From contig CAMMSL010000011.1 in the NCBI GenBank assembly GCA_946499505.1, positions 32,001-76,758 of the forward strand: a stretch of 44,758 nucleotides of DNA. Reading direction: 5' to 3'. Position numbers and translations under genes: made by a program. Within the stretch, counting starts at the first letter, position 1. The number at the start of each line of letters is the position of its first letter. Positions 9,134 through 16,789 of the stretch are shown here, in pieces. The notes under the pieces are model-generated. The model saw only the letters and a list, made by a program, of their open reading frames with translations. It did no database searches and was not told the origin of the DNA. The DNA is from an uncultured Lachnoclostridium sp. (GTDB taxonomy: Bacteria > Bacillota > Clostridia > Lachnospirales > Lachnospiraceae).

Positions 9134-10122
9134 GTATACTGCCTGCGGTAATCCGTGGGCAGTATTTTCATGATATCCTTAAATGCTGCCGAGAACTTGC
9201 TCTGACTCTCATAGCCTACCGCGCGGGCGATGGATGCAATGCTCTCATCACTGTTCCGGAGCAGTCCGGCCGCTTTTGTGATGCGGTAGTGCTTCATATA
9301 TGCGGCAACCGGCATTCCGTAGACAGATTTGAAAATGCTTTTCAGCGCCGCAGTATTGATGAGATATTCTTTTGCCAGTTTATCGATGGTATACCTCTTT
9401 TCCGGATGTTCTGTTATCCGGTCATGAATCTGTCGGATAATGCTGACTTGTTCGGAGTAGTGGGGATCAAGTACATTTTCTCTGGCAGGTTCCGCCATAT
9501 TCAGAAACATGAGGAGCTCCTGGCATTTCAGTTTCAGGTAAGGCAGCTTCATCTGTTCCGGCAGGTCATATACCTCAGAAAAGATATGCTCGATCCGTCT
9601 GCTTGCGGGAAGCGCCGCGGTTTCCCTGTCTCCGCAGAATTTCCTGCAGAGATCTCTGACGTCTACGCCCGCATCGCTGAGAAGCTCGGGCAGACTCTCC
9701 TGAAGTATCTGCAGATCGAGAGCGACGGAAAGACCTTCATAATATCCGAGAGGAAGTGTGATCTCGGAGTCAGAACATTTATCCGTATAGTGGAAGGACA
9801 GGTCACCGTTTCCGAAATACAGGCTTAAGCCACCTTTCATTTCCCATCCGATCCTTCCGGCACGGCAGTGATCGATGGACAGGACGGAGATGCCATGACA
9901 GTGGTGGATATGGAAATGGTCCGCGAGGTAGCAGTGAAAAGACAGTTCGATGCCGGGATACAGTTCGAAGGTTTCCGACTTCAGTCTGGCATCATCAGGT
10001 ACACCTTCAGATGTTACTGTTTTTACGATGTCAGATGTTCCGAGAGGACGGCGGATGTCTACACAGCTTCCCTCCGGCACATCTTTGAGTTTACCGGCAA
10101 TTGTGCAAAATTCTTTTTCCAT
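9130..10122 (-). CDS. AraC-family regulator with His/Cys-rich sensory domain
   Basis: This is a 330-residue protein. The C-terminal 95 residues are the double helix-turn-helix of AraC regulators (YTIDKLAKEYLINTAALKSI and SIASIARAVGYESQSKFSAAF). The N-terminal domain has the DHCRAGR and FGNGDLSF pattern of PchR-like members. It carries an unusual cluster, D68-H-F-H71-I-H73-H74-C75-H76, which could bind metal; that is inference. ATG 10122 follows GGAGGAAG. It lies one base after the ArsR-type gene on the same strand, so the two are probably co-transcribed, opposite a metal efflux operon. Target genes are unknown. Confidence 0.8.
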   Translation of the reverse strand: MEKEFCTIAGKLKDVPEGSCVDIRRPLGTSDIVKTVTSEGVPDDARLKSETFELYPGIELSFHCYLADHFHIHHCHGISVLSIDHCRAGRIGWEMKGGLSLYFGNGDLSFHYTDKCSDSEITLPLGYYEGLSVALDLQILQESLPELLSDAGVDVRDLCRKFCGDRETAALPASRRIEHIFSEVYDLPEQMKLPYLKLKCQELLMFLNMAEPARENVLDPHYSEQVSIIRQIHDRITEHPEKRYTIDKLAKEYLINTAALKSIFKSVYGMPVAAYMKHYRITKAAGLLRNSDESIASIARAVGYESQSKFSAAFKDIMKILPTDYRRQYT

Positions 10123-10123
10123 A

Positions 10124-10495
10124 TCACACTTCTTCCTCCGGGCAGGTGATCTTTCCCAGTTTTTCGATCATATGATGCAGCATCTGCGCCAGCTCTGTAT
10201 CTGCTGTTTTGTAATACATTTCTTTTCCTTCCCGCCGGCTGACGATCAGACCGCTGCTCTTTAGGATCCTCAAATGATGTGAGACTGCGGGACTTGTCAT
10301 ATTTACAATGGCAGCGATATTGAGCACGCATTCCTCACAGTGACACAGAAGCCAGAAGATGCGCAGTCTGCTGGGATCACCCAGCTGTTTCATGGCCTCG
10401 GATACCCCGGCGATCTCCGCCTCTCCCGGCAGATGCTTCCTTATTTTCTCTTCATTGTCATGCCCGTGATCATGAGGCAGGTTCTGTTCTTTCAT
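10124..10495 (-). CDS. ArsR/SmtB-family metal-responsive repressor
   Basis: This is a 123-residue winged-helix repressor. The DNA-binding helices are in VLNIAAIVNMTSPAVSHHLR and the wing in SGLIVSRREGKEMYY. Candidate metal ligands are the CHCEEC motif (Cys51, Cys53, Cys56) next to the recognition helices, a His-rich N-terminus (HDHGHD) and HH in the last helix. These suit a Cd/Zn/Pb sensor of the CadC/CzrA type. It is divergent from the metallochaperone and P-type ATPase genes, which it very likely represses, and precedes the AraC gene by one base. Confidence 0.87.
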   Translation of the reverse strand: MKEQNLPHDHGHDNEEKIRKHLPGEAEIAGVSEAMKQLGDPSRLRIFWLLCHCEECVLNIAAIVNMTSPAVSHHLRILKSSGLIVSRREGKEMYYKTADTELAQMLHHMIEKLGKITCPEEEV

Positions 10496-10555
10496 AAGTC
10501 ATTGCTCCAATCAGAAATATATTTCGCCCAAACGGAAATAACATCCGTACAGCTC

Positions 10556-10592
10556 TTGACTTATTATAAAATCAGAAGTACATTATAGTCAA
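10556..10592 (+). promoter_or_regulatory. Metal efflux promoter with candidate ArsR operators
   Basis: TTGACT at 10556-10561 with TACATT at 10579-10584 (17-bp spacer) gives a plausible promoter for the chaperone/ATPase operon. TTGACT is mirrored by AGTCAA at 10587-10592, so an inverted repeat spans the promoter. A second palindrome (TTAAA-TAATCG-TTTAA) lies immediately downstream, around 10596-10611. Either would suit a dimeric ArsR repressor. Which one is used cannot be told. Confidence 0.5.
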
Positions 10593-10630
10593 CAATTAAA
10601 TAATCGTTTAATCAAAAGGAGATAATAAAA

Positions 10631-10849
10631 ATGAAAAAAAGCTATAAAATTGATGTTGACTGTGCGAACTGTGCAAATAAGATGGAGCAGGCTGCTAAGA
10701 ATACAGCAGGAGTAAAGGATGCGGTTGTTAACTTCATGACACTTAAGATGAATGTAGAGTTTGAAGAGGGACATGATGCAAAGTCAGTTATGCAGGAAGT
10801 CCTCAAAAACTGTAAAAAAGTGGAAGATGACTGCGAAATCTTCCTGTAA
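10631..10849 (+). CDS. Heavy-metal-associated (HMA) domain metallochaperone
   Basis: This is a 72-residue protein consisting of one ferredoxin-like HMA domain. The metal-binding CxxC is in DCANCANKM, near residue 13. The residues around it and the acidic C-terminus (KVEDDCEIF) resemble the N-terminal domain of Zn/Cd ATPases. A strong AAGGAGATAATAAAA precedes the ATG. The ATPase gene that follows after 20 bases lacks such a domain, so this protein probably replaces it as a free-standing metal-delivery or regulatory subunit. Confidence 0.88.
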   Translation: MKKSYKIDVDCANCANKMEQAAKNTAGVKDAVVNFMTLKMNVEFEEGHDAKSVMQEVLKNCKKVEDDCEIFL

Positions 10850-10869
10850 GATGATAGAAGGAATGACTT

Positions 10870-12771
10870 ATGAGTAAAAAACAGAAAAAAATGCTGATCA
10901 GGATCCTGATTTCGGCAGCCCTGCTGATCGGATTTAACTTTCTGCCGTTCGGCGGACCGCTGAGATTCGTTCTCTACATGATTCCTTATCTGGTGATCGG
11001 CTATGATATCCTGATCAAGGCGTTTAAAGGAATCAAGAACCGCCAGCCCTTTGATGAGAGCCTGCTGATGGCAATCGCCACGATCGGCGCCATCGCTATT
11101 GCGATATACAGTGAAGTGGTCGATCACGAAGCGGGAGATTATGTAGAGGCGATAGCGGTTATGCTGTTCTATCAGGTCGGAGAGTGGTTCCAGAGCTACG
11201 CGGTAGGAAAAAGTCGCAGAAATATCAGTGATCTGATGGACATCCGTCCTGACTATGCAAACATTGAAAAGGATGGGAAACTGGAACAGATCGATCCGGA
11301 TGAGGTGGAGATCGGTTCTGTGATCGTAGTACAGCCGGGTGAGAAAGTTCCTATCGACGGCGTGGTGATGGAGGGAACTTCCACTCTTAACACAAGTGCG
11401 CTGACAGGAGAGAGCCTGCCGAGAGATGCACAGGAAGGCGACGAGATCATCAGCGGATGCATCAATATGACAGGCGTGCTGAAGATAAAGACAACAAAAG
11501 AATTCGGTGACTCTACGGTGTCAAAGATTCTGGATCTGGTAGAGAACGCAAGTTCCAGAAAGTCCAGATCTGAAGCATTTATTACAAAATTTGCAAGAGT
11601 GTATACACCTGCGGTGGTGTACTCGGCAATCGCGCTTGCGATCCTTCCGCCGCTTGTGCGGATGTTCGGAATGGGAATCCCGGCAGAGTGGGGCACATGG
11701 ATCTACCGCGCTCTTACCTTCCTCGTCATCAGCTGTCCGTGCGCGCTGGTAATCAGTATTCCTCTCAGCTTCTTCGCCGGTATCGGAGGAGCCAGCAATG
11801 CAGGCGTACTTGTAAAAGGATCCAACTATATGGAGACATTATCCAAGACAAAATGTGTCGTATTTGACAAGACAGGCACACTGACACAGGGTGTGTTTGA
11901 AGTAAATGAAGTACACCACAACGAGATGGACAGAGCGCAGCTTCTGGAATATGCCGCACTGGCTGAAAGCGCATCCTCCCATCCTATCAGCAAGAGTCTG
12001 CAGAGAGCCTACGGAAAAGAAATTGACCGAAGCCGTGTAACAGATATTCAGGAAATCAGCGGAAATGGTGTGATGGCCAAAGTGGACGGCGTCAATGTAG
12101 CGGCAGGAAATTCAAAGCTTATGGACAGACTTGGAGTCAAATGGATCGACTGCCATGAGGCAGGAACGATCATCCATATGGCGGTTGACGGGCGGTATGC
12201 CGGACATATCGTGATCTCCGATATCGAGAAGCCGCATGCAAAAGAGGCAATACAGGCGTTAAAGAAAGCCGGTGTGGAGAAAACGGTCATGCTTACCGGT
12301 GATTCCAGAAAGGTAGCCGAACATGTGGCGGCAGACCTTGGTATTGACGAAGTGCACGCAGAGCTTCTGCCGGCTGACAAGGTATTCGAAGTGGAAGAAC
12401 TCCTGAAAAAGAATACCGGCAAGGGCAAGCTGGCATTCGTTGGAGACGGGATCAATGACGCGCCGGTGCTCTCCCGCGCGGATATCGGTATCGCCATGGG
12501 AGCCATGGGATCAGACGCGGCCATCGAGGCGGCGGATATCGTACTGATGGACGACGATCCGCTGAAGATATCCAAGGCTATCCGGATCTCAAGAAAATGT
12601 CTCCGCATTGTGTATGAAAATATCTGGTTCGCCATCGGCATCAAGCTGATCTGCCTCCTACTCGGAGCAGTCGGTATTGCCAATATGTGGCTTGCTATAT
12701 TCGCAGATGTGGGCGTTATGATCATCGCAGTGCTCAATGCAATACGTGCGCTGTTTGTGAAAAAGTTATAA
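10870..12771 (+). CDS. Heavy-metal P1B-type ATPase (Zn/Cd/Pb exporter type)
   Basis: This is a 633-residue membrane pump. Visible are the actuator TGES (179-182), the CPC metal motif in a membrane helix (289-291, SCPCALVIS), the phosphorylation site D333-KTGTLT, the SSHPIS nucleotide-binding HP motif, the hinge GDGINDAP and an Asp in the last membrane pair (FADVG). That last Asp is characteristic of Zn/Cd/Pb pumps and argues against copper. There is no N-terminal HMA domain; the preceding 72-residue gene supplies one. Divergent ArsR control fits metal-induced efflux. The gene ends two bases before a large palindrome that probably terminates transcription. Confidence 0.93.
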   Translation: MSKKQKKMLIRILISAALLIGFNFLPFGGPLRFVLYMIPYLVIGYDILIKAFKGIKNRQPFDESLLMAIATIGAIAIAIYSEVVDHEAGDYVEAIAVMLFYQVGEWFQSYAVGKSRRNISDLMDIRPDYANIEKDGKLEQIDPDEVEIGSVIVVQPGEKVPIDGVVMEGTSTLNTSALTGESLPRDAQEGDEIISGCINMTGVLKIKTTKEFGDSTVSKILDLVENASSRKSRSEAFITKFARVYTPAVVYSAIALAILPPLVRMFGMGIPAEWGTWIYRALTFLVISCPCALVISIPLSFFAGIGGASNAGVLVKGSNYMETLSKTKCVVFDKTGTLTQGVFEVNEVHHNEMDRAQLLEYAALAESASSHPISKSLQRAYGKEIDRSRVTDIQEISGNGVMAKVDGVNVAAGNSKLMDRLGVKWIDCHEAGTIIHMAVDGRYAGHIVISDIEKPHAKEAIQALKKAGVEKTVMLTGDSRKVAEHVAADLGIDEVHAELLPADKVFEVEELLKKNTGKGKLAFVGDGINDAPVLSRADIGIAMGAMGSDAAIEAADIVLMDDDPLKISKAIRISRKCLRIVYENIWFAIGIKLICLLLGAVGIANMWLAIFADVGVMIIAVLNAIRALFVKKL

Positions 12772-12772
12772 A

Positions 12773-12851
12773 AGGGACAGGGTGAATCCTGATTGGGGAC
12801 GTAGTAAAACCCGGTTTTACTACGTCCCCAATCAGGATTCACCCTGTCCCT
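12773..12851. repeat. 79-bp perfect palindrome between convergent genes
   Basis: Two 39-base arms are exact reverse complements around a single central C at 12812. The outer ends read AGGGACAGGGTGAATCC and GGATTCACCCTGTCCCT. It starts two bases after the ATPase stop and ends three bases before the stop of the convergent helicase, so it can act as a bidirectional terminator. Perfect identity over this length suggests a recently placed, REP/MITE-like element maintained by conversion or mobilised in trans. No transposase is nearby. Confidence 0.9.
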
Positions 12852-12853
12852 AA

Positions 12854-15853
12854 TCAACATCTTTGCTGTAATTCTTTATATAATCTGAGTATCCCCTCAT
12901 AAGTTTCCCCATATATAAAGTAATAATCAATCTGTCCCGTCCCCTCGGTATACAGATATGTCCCGTACACAGGCACATTGCAGCACATGACTGTCTCGTC
13001 CGCCGCGATTCCCAGTCCGTATCCGCACCCGGAGACAATGAGAGGCATCCGCATGATTTTCCCGCCGAAGCTGATGTATCGTGCCTTGCTTTTGATGAGC
13101 TCGCGGTCTTCTGCAAGGATTCCTTTGACATAGAGTTTTTCTTCCCGGAGCCAGTCAAAATAATTCCATGTTCTTACGGGATCTCCCGGCTCGATCAGTC
13201 TTGGCAGCAGACGGGATTCGGTCAGGAGTTTCCTTCCGTTTTTGTCGAGGAAACGGATGGCACCGCTTCTTTTATCAATCTGTACTTTAAGTTCTGCTGT
13301 GTCAAGCTCTGCAAGAGATTTTCCTGCCCGGGCTGTCCATGCAGGAGCTTCTTCCGGGATATAGTTCCAGTAACCGGCAGCAGGCACGCTTAAATTCCTG
13401 CCCCAAAACTGTACCCGGATAACGGAGTCATGCACAGGTGTCAGACGTAAGGTTCCGTCAGCGCTGATCAGGTCTAGAAATCGGCGGGTGCGTCTGATAT
13501 TCCGGATCGATAAGTCACAAGAATGCCTGGCAGTTTCTTTTCCGAGTTTCAGCAGGTTTACGTCCGGAATGGAACCGAACCGGAACGGAGAGGGATTGAC
13601 GGGAAGGTCAGCGGTCTGTGCGGTTTTTAATATAGAGCCCAATTTTTGATTTGAAGCTGCAGATTTTTCTGGCTCCTTCTGCTGGGGATCAATCGCCCTA
13701 TCTTTTCTACCGGAGGATTCCGGCAGCTGCAGCTGTTCTCTCTCCGAAGCCGGCTTCGCGATGAGATCAGTCAGATCTCCCGTATGCAGTACAGTCAGTT
13801 CATGTAGGGCACGTGTGGCTGCCACATACAGAAGCTTGACATATGCATCTTCTGCGGGATAGTTTTCAGAAGTCGGATTAAAGAGGAGCACTGCGTCAAA
13901 CTCAAGTCCTTTCGTATATTCTACAGGGAGCACCATGATTCCTGCCGTAAATTCGGCCGTCTCAGAATCTGTATCGGCAAGTGTCAATTCTGCACCGAGC
14001 AGCTTTTTAACATTTTCCGCTTCCGCATCATCCCGGCAGATGACAGCAATCGTTTCACGGCCTTCTGTCTCCCACCGGCTGATTGTCTTTATGGCTTCGG
14101 CAGTCATGGAGTCTTTGTCCCTGCACTCTGTTATGGTTACCGGATTACCATGGCGCAGGATCGGATCTGCCGGATAGACGGGAAAGCTGCCGTGCTTTAA
14201 TATTTCGGCAGCAAGGTTCGAGATTTCAACAGTGTTGCGGTAGCTTTTTTTCAGAACTCCGAATCCGTCCGGAATTCCTTTCAGCATCAGTGTTTTCAGA
14301 TCCTCCCAGTCATTCAGGCCATAACCATAATGAATGTTCTGTGACACATCGCCCATGATCGTGCAGGTACAGCCGCGAAGACAGTAGTACAGGGAGGCAT
14401 ACGCCGTCATGCCGAAATCCTGAGCCTCATCGATGATCACGTGGCTCGCCTCGCGGATGCCGTCTGTTTCCTTGATCCGCTTATACAGATACGCCAGCGC
14501 AGCAAGATCATACAGGTCAAATGACTCTCCGGGATCGGGAACTGTCTTTCCAGTTGCTGCTTGAACCTTGAGAAAATCTCTGTATATCTCGAAAATGGAT
14601 CCTTTCCACACATTTCCTCCGAAATGCCGTCTGTATTTCCGGAACAGTTCTTTCCGCACGTCCGGCGGATACGCGATATCTTTGCCGGTGACCTCATTTT
14701 CCAGTTTTGATATAAGGATCGAGTTGAGCAGATTGATCTTACCCTGTATAGATAGGAGGGGATTGTTGTTCAGGCAGTTTGTAACAGTTCTTTTCTTCAT
14801 GAGCAGAATGCCGTTTTCAAGAATAATATCTTCTGCGGGAATAGTCTCCCTTTCTATCTTTTCACAATATTTTTCAAGGTCGTGGAACCAGTCATAGCTG
14901 CCTTTGATCCGGACGGCATCTTCCTCTTTCCCGATACGGCGGATGCTGTAAGCCTGTGGATCCCAGTCCTCGTAGAGCAGGCGCACAAAGAGCTGCTCCA
15001 TTGTCATCTGGGATACCCCGTACACATCCAGATCCGGGAGCACACTGGTAATATAATTCAGAAGAATCCGGTTGCTTCCGATAATATAGAAGTCTTCAGG
15101 ACGGAAATCTTCTTCATAATTATATAAAATATAAGAAATGCGGTGCATTGCCACAGTTGTCTTTCCCGAACCGGCAGCCCCCTGTACGATCAGGTTCATT
15201 TTCGGGGAACGCCGGATTACCGCGTTCTGTTCTTTCTGGATCGTGGCAATGATCTCACCCAGAACGGCACTTTTGTTTCTGGCAAGATATTTGGTCAGGA
15301 GTTCATCATTTGCAACTACATCTGAATCATAGAAGTCAAGAAGACGGTCGTCTGCAATTTCATAGGTCCGCTTGCGCTTCAGGTCGATCTCACAGCGGCC
15401 CTCGTTCTTTACAGTGTAACTGCAATGTCCTGCCGTGTTTTCATAATAAACAGAAGCAACAGGAGCGCGCCAGTCTATGACAGCAGGTTCGGAACTGTTT
15501 TCAGAAATCCCCACACGCCCTACATAATAGGATTCCGCGCAGGGAAGCTTCGGATCCCGGAAATCAATCCTTCCGAAATACGGCTTTTTCCTCGCTTTTC
15601 TGCACCGGATGAGATCTCTTTGATTCTCCCTCAACTGGGACTGCGTGTTGTGGAAGAGCAAGAGGGCTTCCTTGTCCTTTGTCCCGTAAGTTTCCATCAG
15701 TTCATGCAGCTCATCGGATAACTGCTCGACGCTCTTTTCCGTCTTCTCAAGATTGTCCTGCGCAATCCCGATAATTCTGGAAAGCTGCGCCTCCTCGGCT
15801 TCCCTGCTCAGTCCCGGAACAGGGCGGGATACTTTTGTCTTTTGCCGGTCCAC
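12854..15853 (-). CDS. HelD-type superfamily 1 helicase fused to a GH31 N-terminal-like domain
   Basis: This is a 999-residue protein. GTG 15853 is preceded by GGAGAGGTGA. Residues 15-95 form the coiled-coil arm of HelD proteins, which reaches into the RNA polymerase secondary channel. Walker A is GAAGSGKT (225-232) and a DEAQD box lies near the middle (VIIDEAQDFGM), followed by the UvrD-like C-terminal motor motifs (EYTKGLEFDAV, YVAATRALHEL). After a Ser/Gln/Lys-rich linker, residues about 795-999 match the beta-sandwich N-terminal domain of GH31 alpha-glucosidases: IDKRSGAIRFLDKNGRKLL, RMPLIVSGCGYGLGI and GQIDYYFIYG. It stops exactly where the catalytic barrel would begin. HelD recycles stalled RNA polymerase; the added domain might bind a carbohydrate or another ligand. 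Confidence 0.85.
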   Translation of the reverse strand: MDRQKTKVSRPVPGLSREAEEAQLSRIIGIAQDNLEKTEKSVEQLSDELHELMETYGTKDKEALLLFHNTQSQLRENQRDLIRCRKARKKPYFGRIDFRDPKLPCAESYYVGRVGISENSSEPAVIDWRAPVASVYYENTAGHCSYTVKNEGRCEIDLKRKRTYEIADDRLLDFYDSDVVANDELLTKYLARNKSAVLGEIIATIQKEQNAVIRRSPKMNLIVQGAAGSGKTTVAMHRISYILYNYEEDFRPEDFYIIGSNRILLNYITSVLPDLDVYGVSQMTMEQLFVRLLYEDWDPQAYSIRRIGKEEDAVRIKGSYDWFHDLEKYCEKIERETIPAEDIILENGILLMKKRTVTNCLNNNPLLSIQGKINLLNSILISKLENEVTGKDIAYPPDVRKELFRKYRRHFGGNVWKGSIFEIYRDFLKVQAATGKTVPDPGESFDLYDLAALAYLYKRIKETDGIREASHVIIDEAQDFGMTAYASLYYCLRGCTCTIMGDVSQNIHYGYGLNDWEDLKTLMLKGIPDGFGVLKKSYRNTVEISNLAAEILKHGSFPVYPADPILRHGNPVTITECRDKDSMTAEAIKTISRWETEGRETIAVICRDDAEAENVKKLLGAELTLADTDSETAEFTAGIMVLPVEYTKGLEFDAVLLFNPTSENYPAEDAYVKLLYVAATRALHELTVLHTGDLTDLIAKPASEREQLQLPESSGRKDRAIDPQQKEPEKSAASNQKLGSILKTAQTADLPVNPSPFRFGSIPDVNLLKLGKETARHSCDLSIRNIRRTRRFLDLISADGTLRLTPVHDSVIRVQFWGRNLSVPAAGYWNYIPEEAPAWTARAGKSLAELDTAELKVQIDKRSGAIRFLDKNGRKLLTESRLLPRLIEPGDPVRTWNYFDWLREEKLYVKGILAEDRELIKSKARYISFGGKIMRMPLIVSGCGYGLGIAADETVMCCNVPVYGTYLYTEGTGQIDYYFIYGETYEGILRLYKELQQRC

Positions 15854-16006
15854 TGAAATTCACCTCTCCTTTCCCATTGGTCTGTTACTATTGGTACGAT
15901 AGATATGCCTACTGCGTAATATAACATTTTTCTGCACAATTTCAAAGATTTATATTAGGTATACTAATAACTTTTGGCGATAACAATAACATAAATTGCA
16001 AAGGGC

Positions 16007-16035
16007 TTGACGAACCGGAAGATTCTTCTTATAAT
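16007..16035 (+). promoter_or_regulatory. Sigma-A promoter of the ileS leader
   Basis: TTGACG at 16007-16012 and TATAAT at 16030-16035 are separated by 17 bp. They sit just upstream of the T-box leader. Confidence 0.75.
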
Positions 16036-16041
16036 TACCTT

Positions 16042-16378
16042 TGAATGAATTTCAACAGCAAAGGTTATGACGGAGACAGTAGGTTTTATCCGAACATCCC
16101 AGCGAGCCGGGAACGGTGCGAGCCCGGTATCAGTAGAATAGTTCCGAAGATCACTCCCGAACCGCAGCCCCCAAAGCCTACGGAAGATACAGACAGCATG
16201 AGAGAGTAAGGGCTGACGCGGATCCCGCGTTAGAGGATACCATATGCGAACTGAATTGCTTTTACCACAGAATCAGACAGTGTGTATACGGGTGAAGGAA
16301 GTTCAAGTATGTTGTAACAGGTGGTTAAAACGAGAGAGATGGCTTTCGTCCTTTTGCAGGACGGGAGCCTTTTTTTAT
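16042..16378 (+). ncRNA. T-box riboswitch (tRNA-Ile sensing) with terminator
   Basis: The leader shows the expected order. Stem I contains AGTA near 16079 and the paired GAAGATCAC, with a candidate Ile specifier ATC at 16150-16152. GC-rich internal stems follow, then a T-box-like sequence AACAGGTGGTTAAAACGA at 16316-16333. The terminator has stem GGCTTTCGTCC (16341-16351) with GGACGGGAGCC (16359-16369) and eight T (16370-16377). Uncharged tRNA-Ile should stabilise the antiterminator and allow ileS transcription. The T-box core departs somewhat from the usual GGTGGNACCGCG. The leader's distance from ileS (more than 400 bases) is unusual and is filled by two repeats. Confidence 0.82.
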
Positions 16379-16407
16379 CGGATCTTAGAAAGCTGGATTT
16401 GGACACC

Positions 16408-16545
16408 GCCGGAGCGATTGATATGTCCATTGCGGACGCGCTTTCGCTCGGGCCGTAACGCAGCGGACACATAAGATCGCAGAAGGCGCGATCTAAGTGC
16501 CGGCGTTACTCTACGGTCCTTAATGGACATATCAATCGCTCCGGC
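16408..16545. repeat. Structured repeat copy 1 (24-bp arms, conserved core)
   Basis: Arms at 16408-16431 and 16522-16545 are perfect inverted repeats (starting GCCGGAGCGATTGATATG). Between them lies a 90-base core with internal stems GTAACGC (16455-16461) with GCGTTAC (16503-16509), and AGATCGC (16474-16480) with GCGATCT (16488-16494). A GCTTTCGC mini-hairpin is at 16440-16447 (GAAA tetraloop on the minus strand). The surrounding sequence extends the palindrome imperfectly from about 16331 to 16612, taking in an inverted copy of the T-box terminator arm. The core is repeated in reverse orientation at 16655-16742. Confidence 0.85.
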
Positions 16546-16636
16546 TCCTCGAAATCAGGAGTTTTCTAAAATCCGCTAGAAAAAGGACTCCCGTCTCTCC
16601 CGGTTTTGATTCAGGTTCCGTTCTGGACAGGTCTGA

Positions 16637-16760
16637 CGCAGCTATGTGTCGATTAAGGACCGTAAAGGAACGCCGGCCTTAGGCTGCGTTTTTTGCAGCC
16701 TTATGTGCCGCTGCGTTCCGTCCCGAGCGAGAGCGCGTCCGCAATCGACACATAGCTGCG
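16637..16760. repeat. Structured repeat copy 2, inverted relative to copy 1
   Basis: Perfect 18-bp arms (CGCAGCTATGTGTCGATT at 16637-16654, complement at 16743-16760) flank a core that is the reverse complement of the copy 1 core with scattered substitutions. Stems are kept by paired changes: GGAACGC (16667-16673) with GCGTTCC (16713-16719), and AGGCTGC (16681-16687) with GCAGCCT (16695-16701). The mini-hairpin here is GC-GAGA-GC (16727-16734), a GNRA-type loop on the plus strand. It ends 29 bases before the ileS start, so it would be transcribed in the ileS leader. Imperfect extension of the arms reaches about 16625 and 16773. Confidence 0.85.
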
Positions 16761-16789
16761 GCGGACCAGAGACAGAAAGGAAAATCAGC

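Noticed and set aside
16646..16789. N-terminal extension of ileS
   Set aside because: The extra 48 codons lie in the structured repeat and translate to Cys/Arg-rich sequence unlike IleRS; ATG 16790 has the ribosome site and the family N-terminus.
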